Of a stretch of DNA of 9,078 nucleotides, positions 1-6,629 are shown piece after piece. This DNA is from Candidatus Sumerlaeota bacterium (GTDB lineage: Bacteria > Sumerlaeota > T1SED10-198M). Position 1 is the first letter of the stretch, and every line of letters starts with the position of its first letter. The translations under genes were made by a program, and so were the position numbers. The DNA lies in contig PWGE01000260.1 in assembly GCA_003554345.1 (NCBI GenBank), forward strand, positions 1-9,078, read 5' to 3'. Under the pieces are notes generated by a model, which was not told the origin of the DNA, made no database searches, and saw nothing but the letters and a program-made list of their open reading frames with translations.

Positions 1-33
1 TACACTATTTTTACTCATATGTCAAGTGGGGTT

Positions 34-63
34 ATTATAGCGTATATTTTAGTCTATACGCAA
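34..63 (-). promoter_or_regulatory. Putative promoter with operator-like inverted repeat
   Basis: On the minus strand a perfect -10 hexamer TATAAT (39 to 34) lies 18 nt after TTGCGT (63 to 58), a partial match to -35. The inverted repeat GCGTATA-N8-TATACGC (61-55 and 46-40) fills the spacer almost exactly, as a repressor operator would. A second possible -35, TTGACA (25 to 20), points the same way, but its -10 would fall off the window. The gene it would serve lies left of position 1, so the assignment is inference. Confidence 0.4.
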
Positions 64-149
64 AAGTGGGCGTAAATAGTGTTAAAATGGGGTTTATCAC
101 AAAAGGTTTAGTAAAGTCACGTTAGGGTTAGCTGTTTTTTTATTCTTTG

Positions 150-169
150 GAGCAAATAAGTATTTGCTC
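150..169 (-). other. Hairpin downstream of rpsP
   Basis: GAGCAAATA (150-158) and TATTTGCTC (161-169) form a 9-bp inverted repeat starting 10 nt after the rpsP stop codon. Its position suits a transcript 3' end or RNA-stability hairpin. It is not a canonical intrinsic terminator: in the minus-strand direction it is followed by an A-rich stretch rather than a U tract, and it is AT-rich. Confidence 0.4.
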
Positions 170-178
170 ATTTCCACT

Positions 179-694
179 TTATTCCTGTGAGGTATCCTTT
201 TTATCATGAGCATGTTCTGCATCTCTTTCTTCCTCTTCCGTTTCTTCGGATTTTTCCTCTGTGGTTGTCTCGGTTTCTGTCGGGGAAGTTTCTTCTTTTT
301 CTGAGGAAGAATCGGCACTCTTTTCTTCTGCTGTTGGTGTCACTTCTTTCTTTTCTGTGGTTTGTTCGGACGATTCCTGTGAGGTCTGTTCTGCAGTCGA
401 TGTTTCGGGGGTTTCTTTGCTTCCTTTATCGCCGTATTTTTCATGGTGAAACTTCTTTGTTATACCCAGTCTTTTAAATAAATTTTTTACGATAAGTGAT
501 GGTTGAGCCCCCTGGCGTAACCAGTGGAGAGCCCGCTCTTCATCAACATGGAGCCGGGGTTCTTCAAAATGGGGTTGATAGTATCCTATTCTTTCAATAA
601 AAGCTCCGTCGCGCTTTTTTCTCGAGTCAATGACTATCATACGAAAAGCAGGGCTGTGTTTTCGTCCCATTCTCTTTAATCTGATTTTTAACAT
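179..694 (-). CDS. rpsP: 30S ribosomal protein S16 with acidic C-terminal tail
   Basis: Ribosomal protein S16 binds 16S rRNA and is needed for assembly of the 30S subunit. Residues 1-85 are a complete S16: the start MLKIRLKRMGRKHSPAFR, then DSRKKRDGAFIERIGYY, then a region with W59, the GAQPS segment and a basic LFKRLGI end. Most bacterial S16 proteins stop at about 80-90 residues; this one has 171. The extra part, from about residue 89, is low-complexity and rich in Glu, Thr, Ser and Lys, becoming strongly acidic near the end. It reads through in frame without interruption. Tails on S16 are known in some phyla, but this composition is notable. The start is fixed by a perfect AAGGAGG six bases upstream. 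It is the last visible gene of the ylxM-ffh-rpsP operon, 28 nt after ffh. Confidence 0.95.
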   Translation of the reverse strand: MLKIRLKRMGRKHSPAFRMIVIDSRKKRDGAFIERIGYYQPHFEEPRLHVDEERALHWLRQGAQPSLIVKNLFKRLGITKKFHHEKYGDKGSKETPETSTAEQTSQESSEQTTEKKEVTPTAEEKSADSSSEKEETSPTETETTTEEKSEETEEEERDAEHAHDKKDTSQE

Positions 695-700
695 TCAATT

Positions 701-707
701 CCTCCTT
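701..707 (-). promoter_or_regulatory. Strong Shine-Dalgarno site of rpsP
   Basis: AAGGAGG on the minus strand, six bases before the rpsP ATG. It is a full match to the anti-Shine-Dalgarno sequence and much stronger than the sites of ffh and ylxM in the same operon, which suggests S16 is translated at a higher rate than its upstream neighbours. Confidence 0.85.
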
Positions 708-722
708 ATTATTCGATGTATT

Positions 723-2057
723 TTACTTAAAGGGAAACATTTGTTTCATTCGAGCCATTTTTTTGGGATTCTTAAACATCTTCATCATCTTCTTCATTTG
801 ATTGAAATTTTTGATTAACTTGTTGACGTCCTGTACCCGGGTTCCACTTCCCCTCGCAATTCTTTTTCGTCGACTCCCATTTAATATTTTCGGTTTTTTT
901 CGCTCCAGCGGGGTCATGGAAAGAATGATGGCTTCCGTTTTCTTTAACTCTTTCGCTGAATCCTGCATGTTTATATTACCTTTTAAACGCTGGGAACCGG
1001 GAATCATGTCGAATATTTTATCCAGGGAGCCCATCTTCTTGACCTGGTGAAGTTGTTCCAGAAAATCTTCCAGTGTGAACTGCTGTTTTTTTATCTTTCG
1101 CTCTAATTCTTTGGCTTTTTTATGATCTACTGATTCCTGCGCTTTTTCAACCAGGCTGACAACATCTCCCATTCCTAAAATCCGGGAAACCATTCGCTCC
1201 GGGTGAAACTCTTCAAGGTCGGATAGTTTCTCGCCGGTTCCGGCAAATTTGATGGGTTTTCCCGTTACATATTTTATGGAAAGAGCGGCACCGCCCCGGG
1301 CATCACCGTCCAGCTTGGTCAGACATACCACATCCATCCCGACTTTGTTATGAAAGGTGCTGGCTATATTGACCGCTTCCTGTCCGGTCATGGCATCAGC
1401 TACAAAAAGGATTTCGTTCAAAGTAACTTCTTTTTTTATCTCATTGAGTTCTTCCATCAGGGGTTCGTCGATTTGCAGCCGACCAGCAGTGTCAATGATA
1501 ACAGTGTCCAGGGAGTTTTGCTCCGCATACTTCAAAGCCTCCCGGCATATCTCGGGAGGTGACATGTCGGTGTCGCCGGCATAGACAGGAACATCTATGG
1601 ACTTACCAAGCGTTTTGAGTTGCTCTATCGCTGCCGGACGGTAAATATCACCCGCTACCAGCAGAGGTCGGTGATATTTCTTTTTCAGGTAGACGGCCAG
1701 TTTACCGGCATGGGTTGTTTTTCCGGAACCCTGTAAGCCGACCAGCATGATGGTGGCAGGTTTGTTTTTCTCCAGTTCCAGGCCGGAGAAACCCTCTCCC
1801 ATGATATTGACCATTTCATCGTGAATGATTTTTACAAATGCCTGCCCCGGAGATACGGATTTGACCACTTTCCGTCCTAACGCCTTTTCCTTTACCTTTG
1901 CCAGCAGCTCCTTGACTATTTTGTAGTTCACATCAGCTTCTAGAAGAGCTATGCGAATTTCTCTAATGGCTTCATCAACATTTTTTTCGTTGATGATTCC
2001 CTGGCCTTTTATTTTTTGAAATATATCGTCAAATCTTTCAGTTAATCTTTCAAACAT
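723..2057 (-). CDS. ffh: Signal recognition particle protein Ffh (SRP54 GTPase)
   Basis: Ffh binds 4.5S/SRP RNA and signal sequences of nascent membrane proteins and, with the receptor FtsY, docks ribosomes at the translocon. The 444 residues match the family's usual length. The N-domain helical bundle covers about 1-95. The GTPase G domain follows, with P-loop GLQGSGKTT (107-115), DTAGR (189-193), the TKLDGDARGG specificity/closing motif (247-256) and the GTGEK segment (273-277). The methionine-rich M domain runs from about 300, with the RNA-binding element SRRKRIARGSGTRVQDVN (395-412) and a Met/Lys-rich end. The gene starts 6 nt after ylxM. The spacer is A-rich, with only a GGGG about 10 nt before the ATG, so translation probably depends on coupling to ylxM. 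No key residue is missing. Confidence 0.98.
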   Translation of the reverse strand: MFERLTERFDDIFQKIKGQGIINEKNVDEAIREIRIALLEADVNYKIVKELLAKVKEKALGRKVVKSVSPGQAFVKIIHDEMVNIMGEGFSGLELEKNKPATIMLVGLQGSGKTTHAGKLAVYLKKKYHRPLLVAGDIYRPAAIEQLKTLGKSIDVPVYAGDTDMSPPEICREALKYAEQNSLDTVIIDTAGRLQIDEPLMEELNEIKKEVTLNEILFVADAMTGQEAVNIASTFHNKVGMDVVCLTKLDGDARGGAALSIKYVTGKPIKFAGTGEKLSDLEEFHPERMVSRILGMGDVVSLVEKAQESVDHKKAKELERKIKKQQFTLEDFLEQLHQVKKMGSLDKIFDMIPGSQRLKGNINMQDSAKELKKTEAIILSMTPLERKKPKILNGSRRKRIARGSGTRVQDVNKLIKNFNQMKKMMKMFKNPKKMARMKQMFPFK

Positions 2058-2063
2058 TTCTTT

Positions 2064-2411
2064 TTATACCCCGCGAGTGGTTTTTTCCAGAAGTTTTTCC
2101 AGGTCTTTGACAAGTGCTGGCGATTGATCCCGGTACTTTAACATGAGTTGACGTATCTGCTCGATGAATTCTAAAAAATGCAGGGTGCTTTCCCATTCCC
2201 TTAAAATATCCCTGTGCTGGGAAATAATTTGATGTACCCTTTGCCTGCTTATGTGGTGATCCCTTGCGATTTCTTCGTAAGAGGCATTATCAAAATAATA
2301 CCTTTTCATCATTTCACGGCTTCTGATATCCAGAATATTTCCGTAAAAAGCTACTAAGTCGCTGATGTAAGCGTATTCTTCGAAAGAGTGTCGATTATTT
2401 TTCTGATTCAT
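2064..2411 (-). CDS. ylxM: YlxM-family SRP-associated helix-turn-helix protein
   Basis: A 115-residue protein of the YlxM/p13 family, normally encoded just upstream of ffh and implicated in SRP function; its exact role is not settled. A predicted sigma-factor-region-4-like helix-turn-helix covers about residues 43-66 (ASYEEIARDHHISRQRVHQ). Before it is the family's SDLVAFYGNIL...REMMKRYYFD region, and after it a helical, charged C-terminus. The order ylxM-ffh-rpsP supports the call. The ATG at 2411 is the only plausible start because no alternative initiation codon falls before the conserved region. It has no Shine-Dalgarno sequence, and a good promoter -10 lies only 9 bases upstream, so the mRNA is probably leaderless. 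YlxM sequences are divergent, so the family call rests on context as well as motif. Confidence 0.85.
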   Translation of the reverse strand: MNQKNNRHSFEEYAYISDLVAFYGNILDIRSREMMKRYYFDNASYEEIARDHHISRQRVHQIISQHRDILREWESTLHFLEFIEQIRQLMLKYRDQSPALVKDLEKLLEKTTRGV

Positions 2412-2420
2412 AACTGAGTA

Positions 2421-2448
2421 ATTTTAAAGGAATTTGATGGCATGTCAA
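2421..2448 (-). promoter_or_regulatory. Sigma70-like promoter of the ylxM-ffh-rpsP operon
   Basis: Minus strand: consensus -35 TTGACA (2448 to 2443), a 16-nt spacer and -10 TAAAAT (2426 to 2421). The predicted transcription start, 6-8 nt past the -10, falls at about 2413-2415, only two to four bases before the ylxM ATG (2411). This would make a leaderless or nearly leaderless mRNA. Confidence 0.7.
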
Positions 2449-2707
2449 GATAATATGTTGACGAGGCTGTCTGCCCTGTGAAAAGGTGATTATGTTGTTT
2501 TTCCTGTTCTGTTTTGTCCGGTATTGCCACTCTTTTTCTGCAGACTGGAAGGACTGGACTCTCTGTCATTATCGATTATCATTTTTATAATGAATACCTG
2601 GTTTCGTCATTTTCGATATCTTATGAAAGCCTTCTGTCTCAATAAGGTTGCCTGGCTTATTGCCCGTATCTACCTGCCCCCTTATTTACGTAAAAAAGGA
2701 CGTAAAT
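2449..2707. other. Intergenic region between the two operons
   Basis: About 260 bases with no convincing gene. On the plus strand an open frame runs to the stop at 2707-2709, from a TTG at 2524 (61 codons) or an ATG at 2590 (39 codons). The shorter form would be a basic peptide beginning MNTWFRHFRYLMK and ending YLRKKGRK. Neither start has a Shine-Dalgarno sequence, I see no good plus-strand promoter, and I recognise no family. CATTAT (2567-2572) and ATAATG (2587-2592) form a weak inverted repeat just before that ATG. The frame is most likely chance, but a small cationic peptide cannot be excluded. Confidence 0.4.
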
Positions 2708-2738
2708 AAATAACCCGCTTTTCTTATAAGGGTTATTT
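2708..2738 (-). terminator. Intrinsic terminator at the end of operon 1
   Basis: AAATAACCC (2708-2716) and GGGTTATTT (2730-2738) form a 9-bp perfect stem with a 13-nt loop. On the minus strand the stem is followed by ATTTACG, so the 3' side is U-rich overall (GGGTTATTTATTTACG). The left half of the inverted repeat is A-rich, so it could also work weakly from the plus strand. The stop codon of the HIT gene (2733-2735) lies inside the stem. It separates operon 1 from the ylxM promoter. Confidence 0.7.
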
Positions 2739-3230
2739 ATCCCGGTTATTAAAGGCAGAACGAAGTTTGCGAACCGATTCGCGGGGGTCTTCAACAATTA
2801 TCCGGTCGTCGTTGATTATATCCAGAAATCCTATTTCATTGGCATATCGTGGGACTACATGAAAATGGAGATGTTCTATGCTTGCTCCGGCTACACGTCC
2901 CTCATTACATCCCATGTTGAAACCCTGTGGCGTATATGTGTCCTGGAGGACATCAAGACATAATACGTGCAGACGGTGTAGTTCTGCGGCATCTTCAGCA
3001 CTCAGATTCCGGTATTGTTCAACGTGTTCTTTGGGAAATATGAGAATATGGCCGGGATTGTAAGGATACAGGTTGGCAGAAACGATGAATTTTTCGGTTT
3101 GATACACAGAAAGATTGATGACATTCTCATTTTCATTACGTATGGCACAGAATATGCAATGTACAGGTGGTCTTTCTCCACGAACATAATCCATTTTTGA
3201 TGGAACATACAGATTTTTTCTTTCATGCAT
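2733..3230 (-). CDS. HIT-family nucleotide hydrolase/phosphorylase
   Basis: A 165-residue member of the histidine triad superfamily, whose enzymes cleave nucleotide phosphoanhydride or phosphoramidate bonds, for example in diadenosine polyphosphates. The catalytic triad motif EHLHFHVVPR is at 119-128 (H120, H122, H124). The family region NPGHILIFPKEHV is at 58-70, and CIFC at 25-28 is the usual N-terminal metal-binding cysteine pair. The N-terminal basic segment followed by CIFC resembles the Ap4A phosphorylase/hydrolase-like branch, but the substrate cannot be told from sequence. The ATG overlaps the end of nth by 8 bp, implying translational coupling. It is the last gene of operon 1, and its stop codon sits inside the terminator. 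A role in clearing damage-linked nucleotides beside nth and polX is inference only. Confidence 0.93.
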   Translation of the reverse strand: MHERKNLYVPSKMDYVRGERPPVHCIFCAIRNENENVINLSVYQTEKFIVSANLYPYNPGHILIFPKEHVEQYRNLSAEDAAELHRLHVLCLDVLQDTYTPQGFNMGCNEGRVAGASIEHLHFHVVPRYANEIGFLDIINDDRIIVEDPRESVRKLRSAFNNRDK

Positions 3231-3876
3231 GGCTTGGCACTCCTTTTTGAGGGCACAATTTCTTGAGAGGGCAGGCCGAACACTCAGGCTTGCGGGCGGT
3301 ACAATATTCTCTGCCCAGGCTGATCAATAGGTGACCAAAATTTGTCCATTCTTCAGAAGGTAATATTTCTGCCAGTTCTCTTTCGATTTTGACAGGATCT
3401 TTTTGCCTGGTGAGTTCCAGACGAAATGCAATTCGCTTCACATGAGTATCAACCACTATACCGGGTTTATGAAAGGCATTGCCCAGAACAACGTTGGCGG
3501 TTTTTCGTCCCACACCCGGCAGTTTGGTCAGTTCCTCCAGAGAAGAAGGTACTGTTCCCCCGTGTTCTTCTAATACAATGCGGGCACTTTCCCTGATAGT
3601 ACGGGCTTTGTTATGATAAAAACCGGTGGATCGGATATCTTCTTCTAACTCTTCTATTGGAATGTTTGCGTATTGTTCCAGAGTATGGTATTTATTAAAG
3701 AGTTTTTTTGTTACTTTGTTCACCCTTTTGTCTGTACATTGGGCCGACAGAATGGTGGCAACCAGTAATTCCCAGGGACTAGAAAAAGTAAGGCTGCACC
3801 TGGCGTTTGGATATTCCTTCTTTAAAAGGGTGATTATTTGTGAAGTCTTTGCTTGCTTTCTCTTAGTATGCGACAT
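3223..3876 (-). CDS. nth: Endonuclease III (DNA glycosylase/AP lyase)
   Basis: Removes oxidised pyrimidines from DNA and nicks the abasic site, the opening steps of base excision repair. The 217 residues match the usual length. The LLVATILSAQCTD region is at 37-49, the helix-hairpin-helix LPGVGRKTA at 119-127 with catalytic Lys125, and VDTHV at 142-146 with catalytic Asp143. The [4Fe-4S] ligands C192-X6-C199-X2-C202-X5-C208 are all present. The start at 3876 lies inside polX, giving a 43-bp overlap. A GGGGAG sits about 11 bases before the ATG, and the next in-frame starts fall inside the conserved domain, so the overlap seems real. It also overlaps the downstream HIT gene by 8 bp. Linkage to polX suggests joint expression of glycosylase and gap-filling polymerase. 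Confidence 0.97.
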   Translation of the reverse strand: MSHTKRKQAKTSQIITLLKKEYPNARCSLTFSSPWELLVATILSAQCTDKRVNKVTKKLFNKYHTLEQYANIPIEELEEDIRSTGFYHNKARTIRESARIVLEEHGGTVPSSLEELTKLPGVGRKTANVVLGNAFHKPGIVVDTHVKRIAFRLELTRQKDPVKIERELAEILPSEEWTNFGHLLISLGREYCTARKPECSACPLKKLCPQKGVPSHA

Positions 3877-5582
3877 GAATTCATAAACTCCCCGGCATCT
3901 AATGTGTTCATAATATTGGTGGGTTGAGCCCAGCCTTTTCGGGCAACATTCACGCCATAGTAAATATCCTCGAACATCTGCTCGCTATGACCGTCCGGCG
4001 TGATAACGAGAGCAACCCCCATGCTGAGGGCTTTCTGTACTTGCCGCCAATCAAGGTCCATTCGCTTGGGCTGACCGTTTATTTCAATCCATGTGCCCGT
4101 TTTCTGACAAGCCTGTAAAATCTCTGGCATGTCTATCGAATAGGGTTCCCGTTGAAGAAGCAGCCTGCCCGTAGGATGACCAAGAATAGTAGTGAAGGGG
4201 TTTTCTATTGCCCGTATGACTCTTTCTGTCATTTTTTCTCTGCTCATATTGAAATGAGAATGAACAGAGGCTATGATGAAATCAAATTGTTCCAGAATGT
4301 GTGGCGGATAGTCCAGATTCCCATCAGGCAGGATATCACTTTCGATACCTTTGAGCAAAGTAATATCTGGATATTTACCCTCTAACTCCTCTATTTCTGC
4401 CCATTGTTCGTATAGTTTTTCTTCTGTAAGACCGCCTGCATAATATGCCGATTGACTGTGATCGCTGATTCCAAGGTATTCATATCCTTCTTCTATTGCT
4501 TTTGATATAATTTCTTCTAACCTGATTCTGCCATCACTGAGGGGGGTGTGACAGTGTAAAAGACCTTTTAAGTCGCTTTTTTTTACCAGACGAATGGATT
4601 CGTTTTCTTTGAAGTATTCGAATTCTCCCATATCTTCTCTTAATTCCGGCAGAATATAAGGGAATCCGAGATGGTTATAAATATCTTTTTCAGTACTTGA
4701 TAAAAGAGGAGAGCCCTTTTCGGTAAACAGTCCGTATTCATTTAATTTGTATCCTTTTGACTGTGCTATCTTGCGCAACCGGGTATTGTGTTCTCTGGAA
4801 CCGGTAAAATAATTCAGGGCGTAGGGAAAAGACTTTTGGGATACATTTCGAAGATCGACCTGTATGCCATTTTGAAGTATAACAGAGCTTTTAGTATTTC
4901 CTTTTAGGAGAACCTCCGACACTTCTGAATAAGAAGTGAAAATATTCATAACCTGAGGATGTGAAGTGGCAATAACAATGTCGATATCCCCGATAACCTC
5001 TTTTTTACGGCGAAGACTGCCGGCGAATTCCATACAAAGGGGAGAAACCTGTTTTTGAAGATATTGCAAATATTGTTGGGCTATGTGATAACCAGTACTA
5101 TAGTAAAAACGGTTCTGTATGTTTCGCAGGAGTTTAAGGCCCTGAAGAATATTTTTTTCACTTTTGGGGCCAAAGCCTTCAACTTCGCGAATCTTCTTCT
5201 CGACCGCCAATTTTTCCAGCTCATCAGAAGAGGTTATTCCAAAGCGCTTATGCAGGGCATATATCTTTTTAGCTCCCAGTCCGGGTATTTTGAGAAGTTC
5301 CGGTAATCCGGCCGGTGTTTGATTTTTGAGCTCTTGCAGCAGAGTGGATTCTTTCTTTTCCAGAATTTCAATAACTTTCTCTTTTATACCGGTACCAATG
5401 CCTCTTATGTCAACATTAAGAGTGCCGGTTTCGGGTTTGTACCTTTCTGCGAGAGGCCAGGTAAGATGCCGTATAGAACGGGCAGCGTTTTCGTAGGCGC
5501 GCACCTTGAAGGGATTTTCTCCGTTTAGATTAAGATAAACAGCAATCTCTTCTAAAATATCCGCTAGTTCTTCATTTCCCAT
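3834..5582 (-). CDS. polX: DNA polymerase/3'-5' exonuclease PolX
   Basis: Bacterial/archaeal-type family X DNA polymerase fused to a PHP nuclease domain, acting in gap filling during base excision repair. The 582 residues are close to the usual 570-580. Helix-hairpin-helix elements lie near 58-68 and 97-105 (LKIPGLGAK), with a third near 133-142. The polymerase domain has GSLRR (188-192) and catalytic aspartates D199, D201 (GDIDIV) and D243 (VDLR), with YFTGS at 258-262. The PHP domain begins near 338, with probable metal ligands in LLHCHTPLSDG (H343, H345, D350), SDHS (H375), GIESD (E414), SVHSH (H441, H443), LGHP (H469) and TPDGHS (D530, H532), so the exonuclease looks intact. Its ATG shares one base with the TPR gene's stop (TAATG), and it overlaps nth by 43 bp. 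Confidence 0.97.
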   Translation of the reverse strand: MGNEELADILEEIAVYLNLNGENPFKVRAYENAARSIRHLTWPLAERYKPETGTLNVDIRGIGTGIKEKVIEILEKKESTLLQELKNQTPAGLPELLKIPGLGAKKIYALHKRFGITSSDELEKLAVEKKIREVEGFGPKSEKNILQGLKLLRNIQNRFYYSTGYHIAQQYLQYLQKQVSPLCMEFAGSLRRKKEVIGDIDIVIATSHPQVMNIFTSYSEVSEVLLKGNTKSSVILQNGIQVDLRNVSQKSFPYALNYFTGSREHNTRLRKIAQSKGYKLNEYGLFTEKGSPLLSSTEKDIYNHLGFPYILPELREDMGEFEYFKENESIRLVKKSDLKGLLHCHTPLSDGRIRLEEIISKAIEEGYEYLGISDHSQSAYYAGGLTEEKLYEQWAEIEELEGKYPDITLLKGIESDILPDGNLDYPPHILEQFDFIIASVHSHFNMSREKMTERVIRAIENPFTTILGHPTGRLLLQREPYSIDMPEILQACQKTGTWIEINGQPKRMDLDWRQVQKALSMGVALVITPDGHSEQMFEDIYYGVNVARKGWAQPTNIMNTLDAGEFMNSCRILRESKQRLHK

Positions 5583-6619
5583 TACAAATCCGGATGAGAG
5601 GAACTGTGTACTTCTCCTGTTTCAGGATCATATTCCCATTCCCCGAAAAAAGGCTCTTTCGCTAACTCCGGACCCAGGTCATCAAGGGTTGCCGGATATT
5701 CTTCATGCTGGCGGTAATATTGCTGTATTTCGCGCCTGAGGGCTTGCAGATATTGTTGGAGGTATTGTTTTGCGTCAGTGGTTGAGGAGATGTTTTCATA
5801 AGGATCGATATAATACTCCCCACCGTGAGGTTCTTCCGGTATCTCCGTTATATAGCCCTCTTCTACCAGCTGTTCGATAGTGTCAGGTGTTTCTTCCTGC
5901 TCTTCTTTATACTTTTCAATGGCTTCGTTCAGTTCCGTGAGATGCATTTTGTTTATGGTTTCTTTGATATTTCTCTCATAAATTGCCTGGGATACCTCAT
6001 CGTTTCGCTCAATAGCCTCTTCAAGTCCCTGCTGGTAGTAGCATAAGGCGGTTTCAAACCTGCCCGCCTCTGTTTCCAGATGGGGAATGATCCTGTACAC
6101 GAACGCAGGACAGTGAGGTTTTTCTGTTGCTATCTTGAAATATTCTTTTGCCAGGTCATAGTCACCCATGGTTTGCATGGCTAAAAAACCGGCATCAAAA
6201 GGGAGCCTCCAGTTATCAGGCATATGTTCCATGCCCTTTTCTAAAAATTCCAGGGCTTTTTCAGGTTTTTCAGCTTCTTCACCCACTGCCAGTGAAGAGA
6301 AAAGATAGGCGTCTTCAAAATAAGGATCCAGGGCAAAAATGACCTCGAAAAGACGCTCGATTTGAGGATAATCTCTGGTTGTGAGATAAAGGCCGCCAAA
6401 ATACTGTAATAAGCGTATCCAGTTCAGGTCTGCCCATAACATTTCATAGCCCATGGCCATGGTGGGAGCGATTTCTGCAGGAGGCAGGTAGAGTAAGCTT
6501 TCCGGGGCTTCCCGTGCGTAATGTCTGATAGCAATCCTGTCCTGCAGGAATAAAGTGGCGATAAAGATTATCACCAGGAGAATGAGGAGTATACTGTTTT
6601 GTTTAAGACGAACCGTCAT
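5582..6619 (-). CDS. Membrane-anchored TPR protein with pseudopilin-like C-terminal repeats
   Basis: A 345-residue protein of unknown function. Residues 8-25 form one hydrophobic segment, probably an uncleaved membrane anchor since no lipobox is seen. The rest is soluble. Helical repeats of TPR type cover about 80-215 (for example YLFSSLAVGEEAEKPEKALE and FLAMQTMGDYDLAKEYFK). It resembles a TPR family, known to me from memory in several anaerobic lineages, that begins with a YLP...GYE..WADL.W...LQYFG region. From about 228 there are two successive segments, each an amphipathic helix followed by a P-T-L-(x)n-L and a GGEYY-DP or GEWEYDPETG ending, similar to the C-terminal part of GspG-like pseudopilins. 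It starts 10 nt after the permease with an AAGGA site, so it probably works with the ABC exporter. The function is not recognised. Confidence 0.85.
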   Translation of the reverse strand: MTVRLKQNSILLILLVIIFIATLFLQDRIAIRHYAREAPESLLYLPPAEIAPTMAMGYEMLWADLNWIRLLQYFGGLYLTTRDYPQIERLFEVIFALDPYFEDAYLFSSLAVGEEAEKPEKALEFLEKGMEHMPDNWRLPFDAGFLAMQTMGDYDLAKEYFKIATEKPHCPAFVYRIIPHLETEAGRFETALCYYQQGLEEAIERNDEVSQAIYERNIKETINKMHLTELNEAIEKYKEEQEETPDTIEQLVEEGYITEIPEEPHGGEYYIDPYENISSTTDAKQYLQQYLQALRREIQQYYRQHEEYPATLDDLGPELAKEPFFGEWEYDPETGEVHSSSHPDL

Positions 6620-6629
6620 TCTGGAATCC

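Larger units (their letters stand above)
1..178. other. Intergenic region downstream of rpsP
   Basis: No gene is visible here. The region follows the rpsP stop codon on the minus strand and is rich in short repeats. It holds a hairpin at 150-169, a 7-bp inverted repeat at 40-61, a 9-bp inverted repeat joining 2-10 with 74-82, and three imperfect direct repeats of the form AAGTGGGGTTAT (about 24-35, 64-75 and 86-97). A minus-strand sigma70-like promoter (34-63) would fire out of the window, so the next gene to the left probably has its own promoter. The KH-domain, rimM, trmD and rplS genes that often follow rpsP closely do not begin within these 178 bases. Confidence 0.6.

Noticed and set aside
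154-158. Inactive ABC ATPase, because residues 154-158 of the protein at 7462-8439 read YSKGM and the Q-loop has Glu (coordinates here are residue numbers)
   Set aside because: Both variants are usual in NatA/CcmA-like ABC-2 ATPases, and the Walker A, Walker B glutamate and H-switch are intact.
97-318. Lys/Arg-rich minus-strand frame overlapping rpsP
   Set aside because: It is the shadow of the Glu/Lys-rich rpsP tail read in another frame.
2510-2560. Possible 4.5S SRP RNA near ffh, because of GTCCGG and GGAAGGACTGG strings
   Set aside because: The conserved GGAAGCAGCC-type tetraloop and internal-loop arrangement is absent, and the flanks do not fold into the expected long hairpin.
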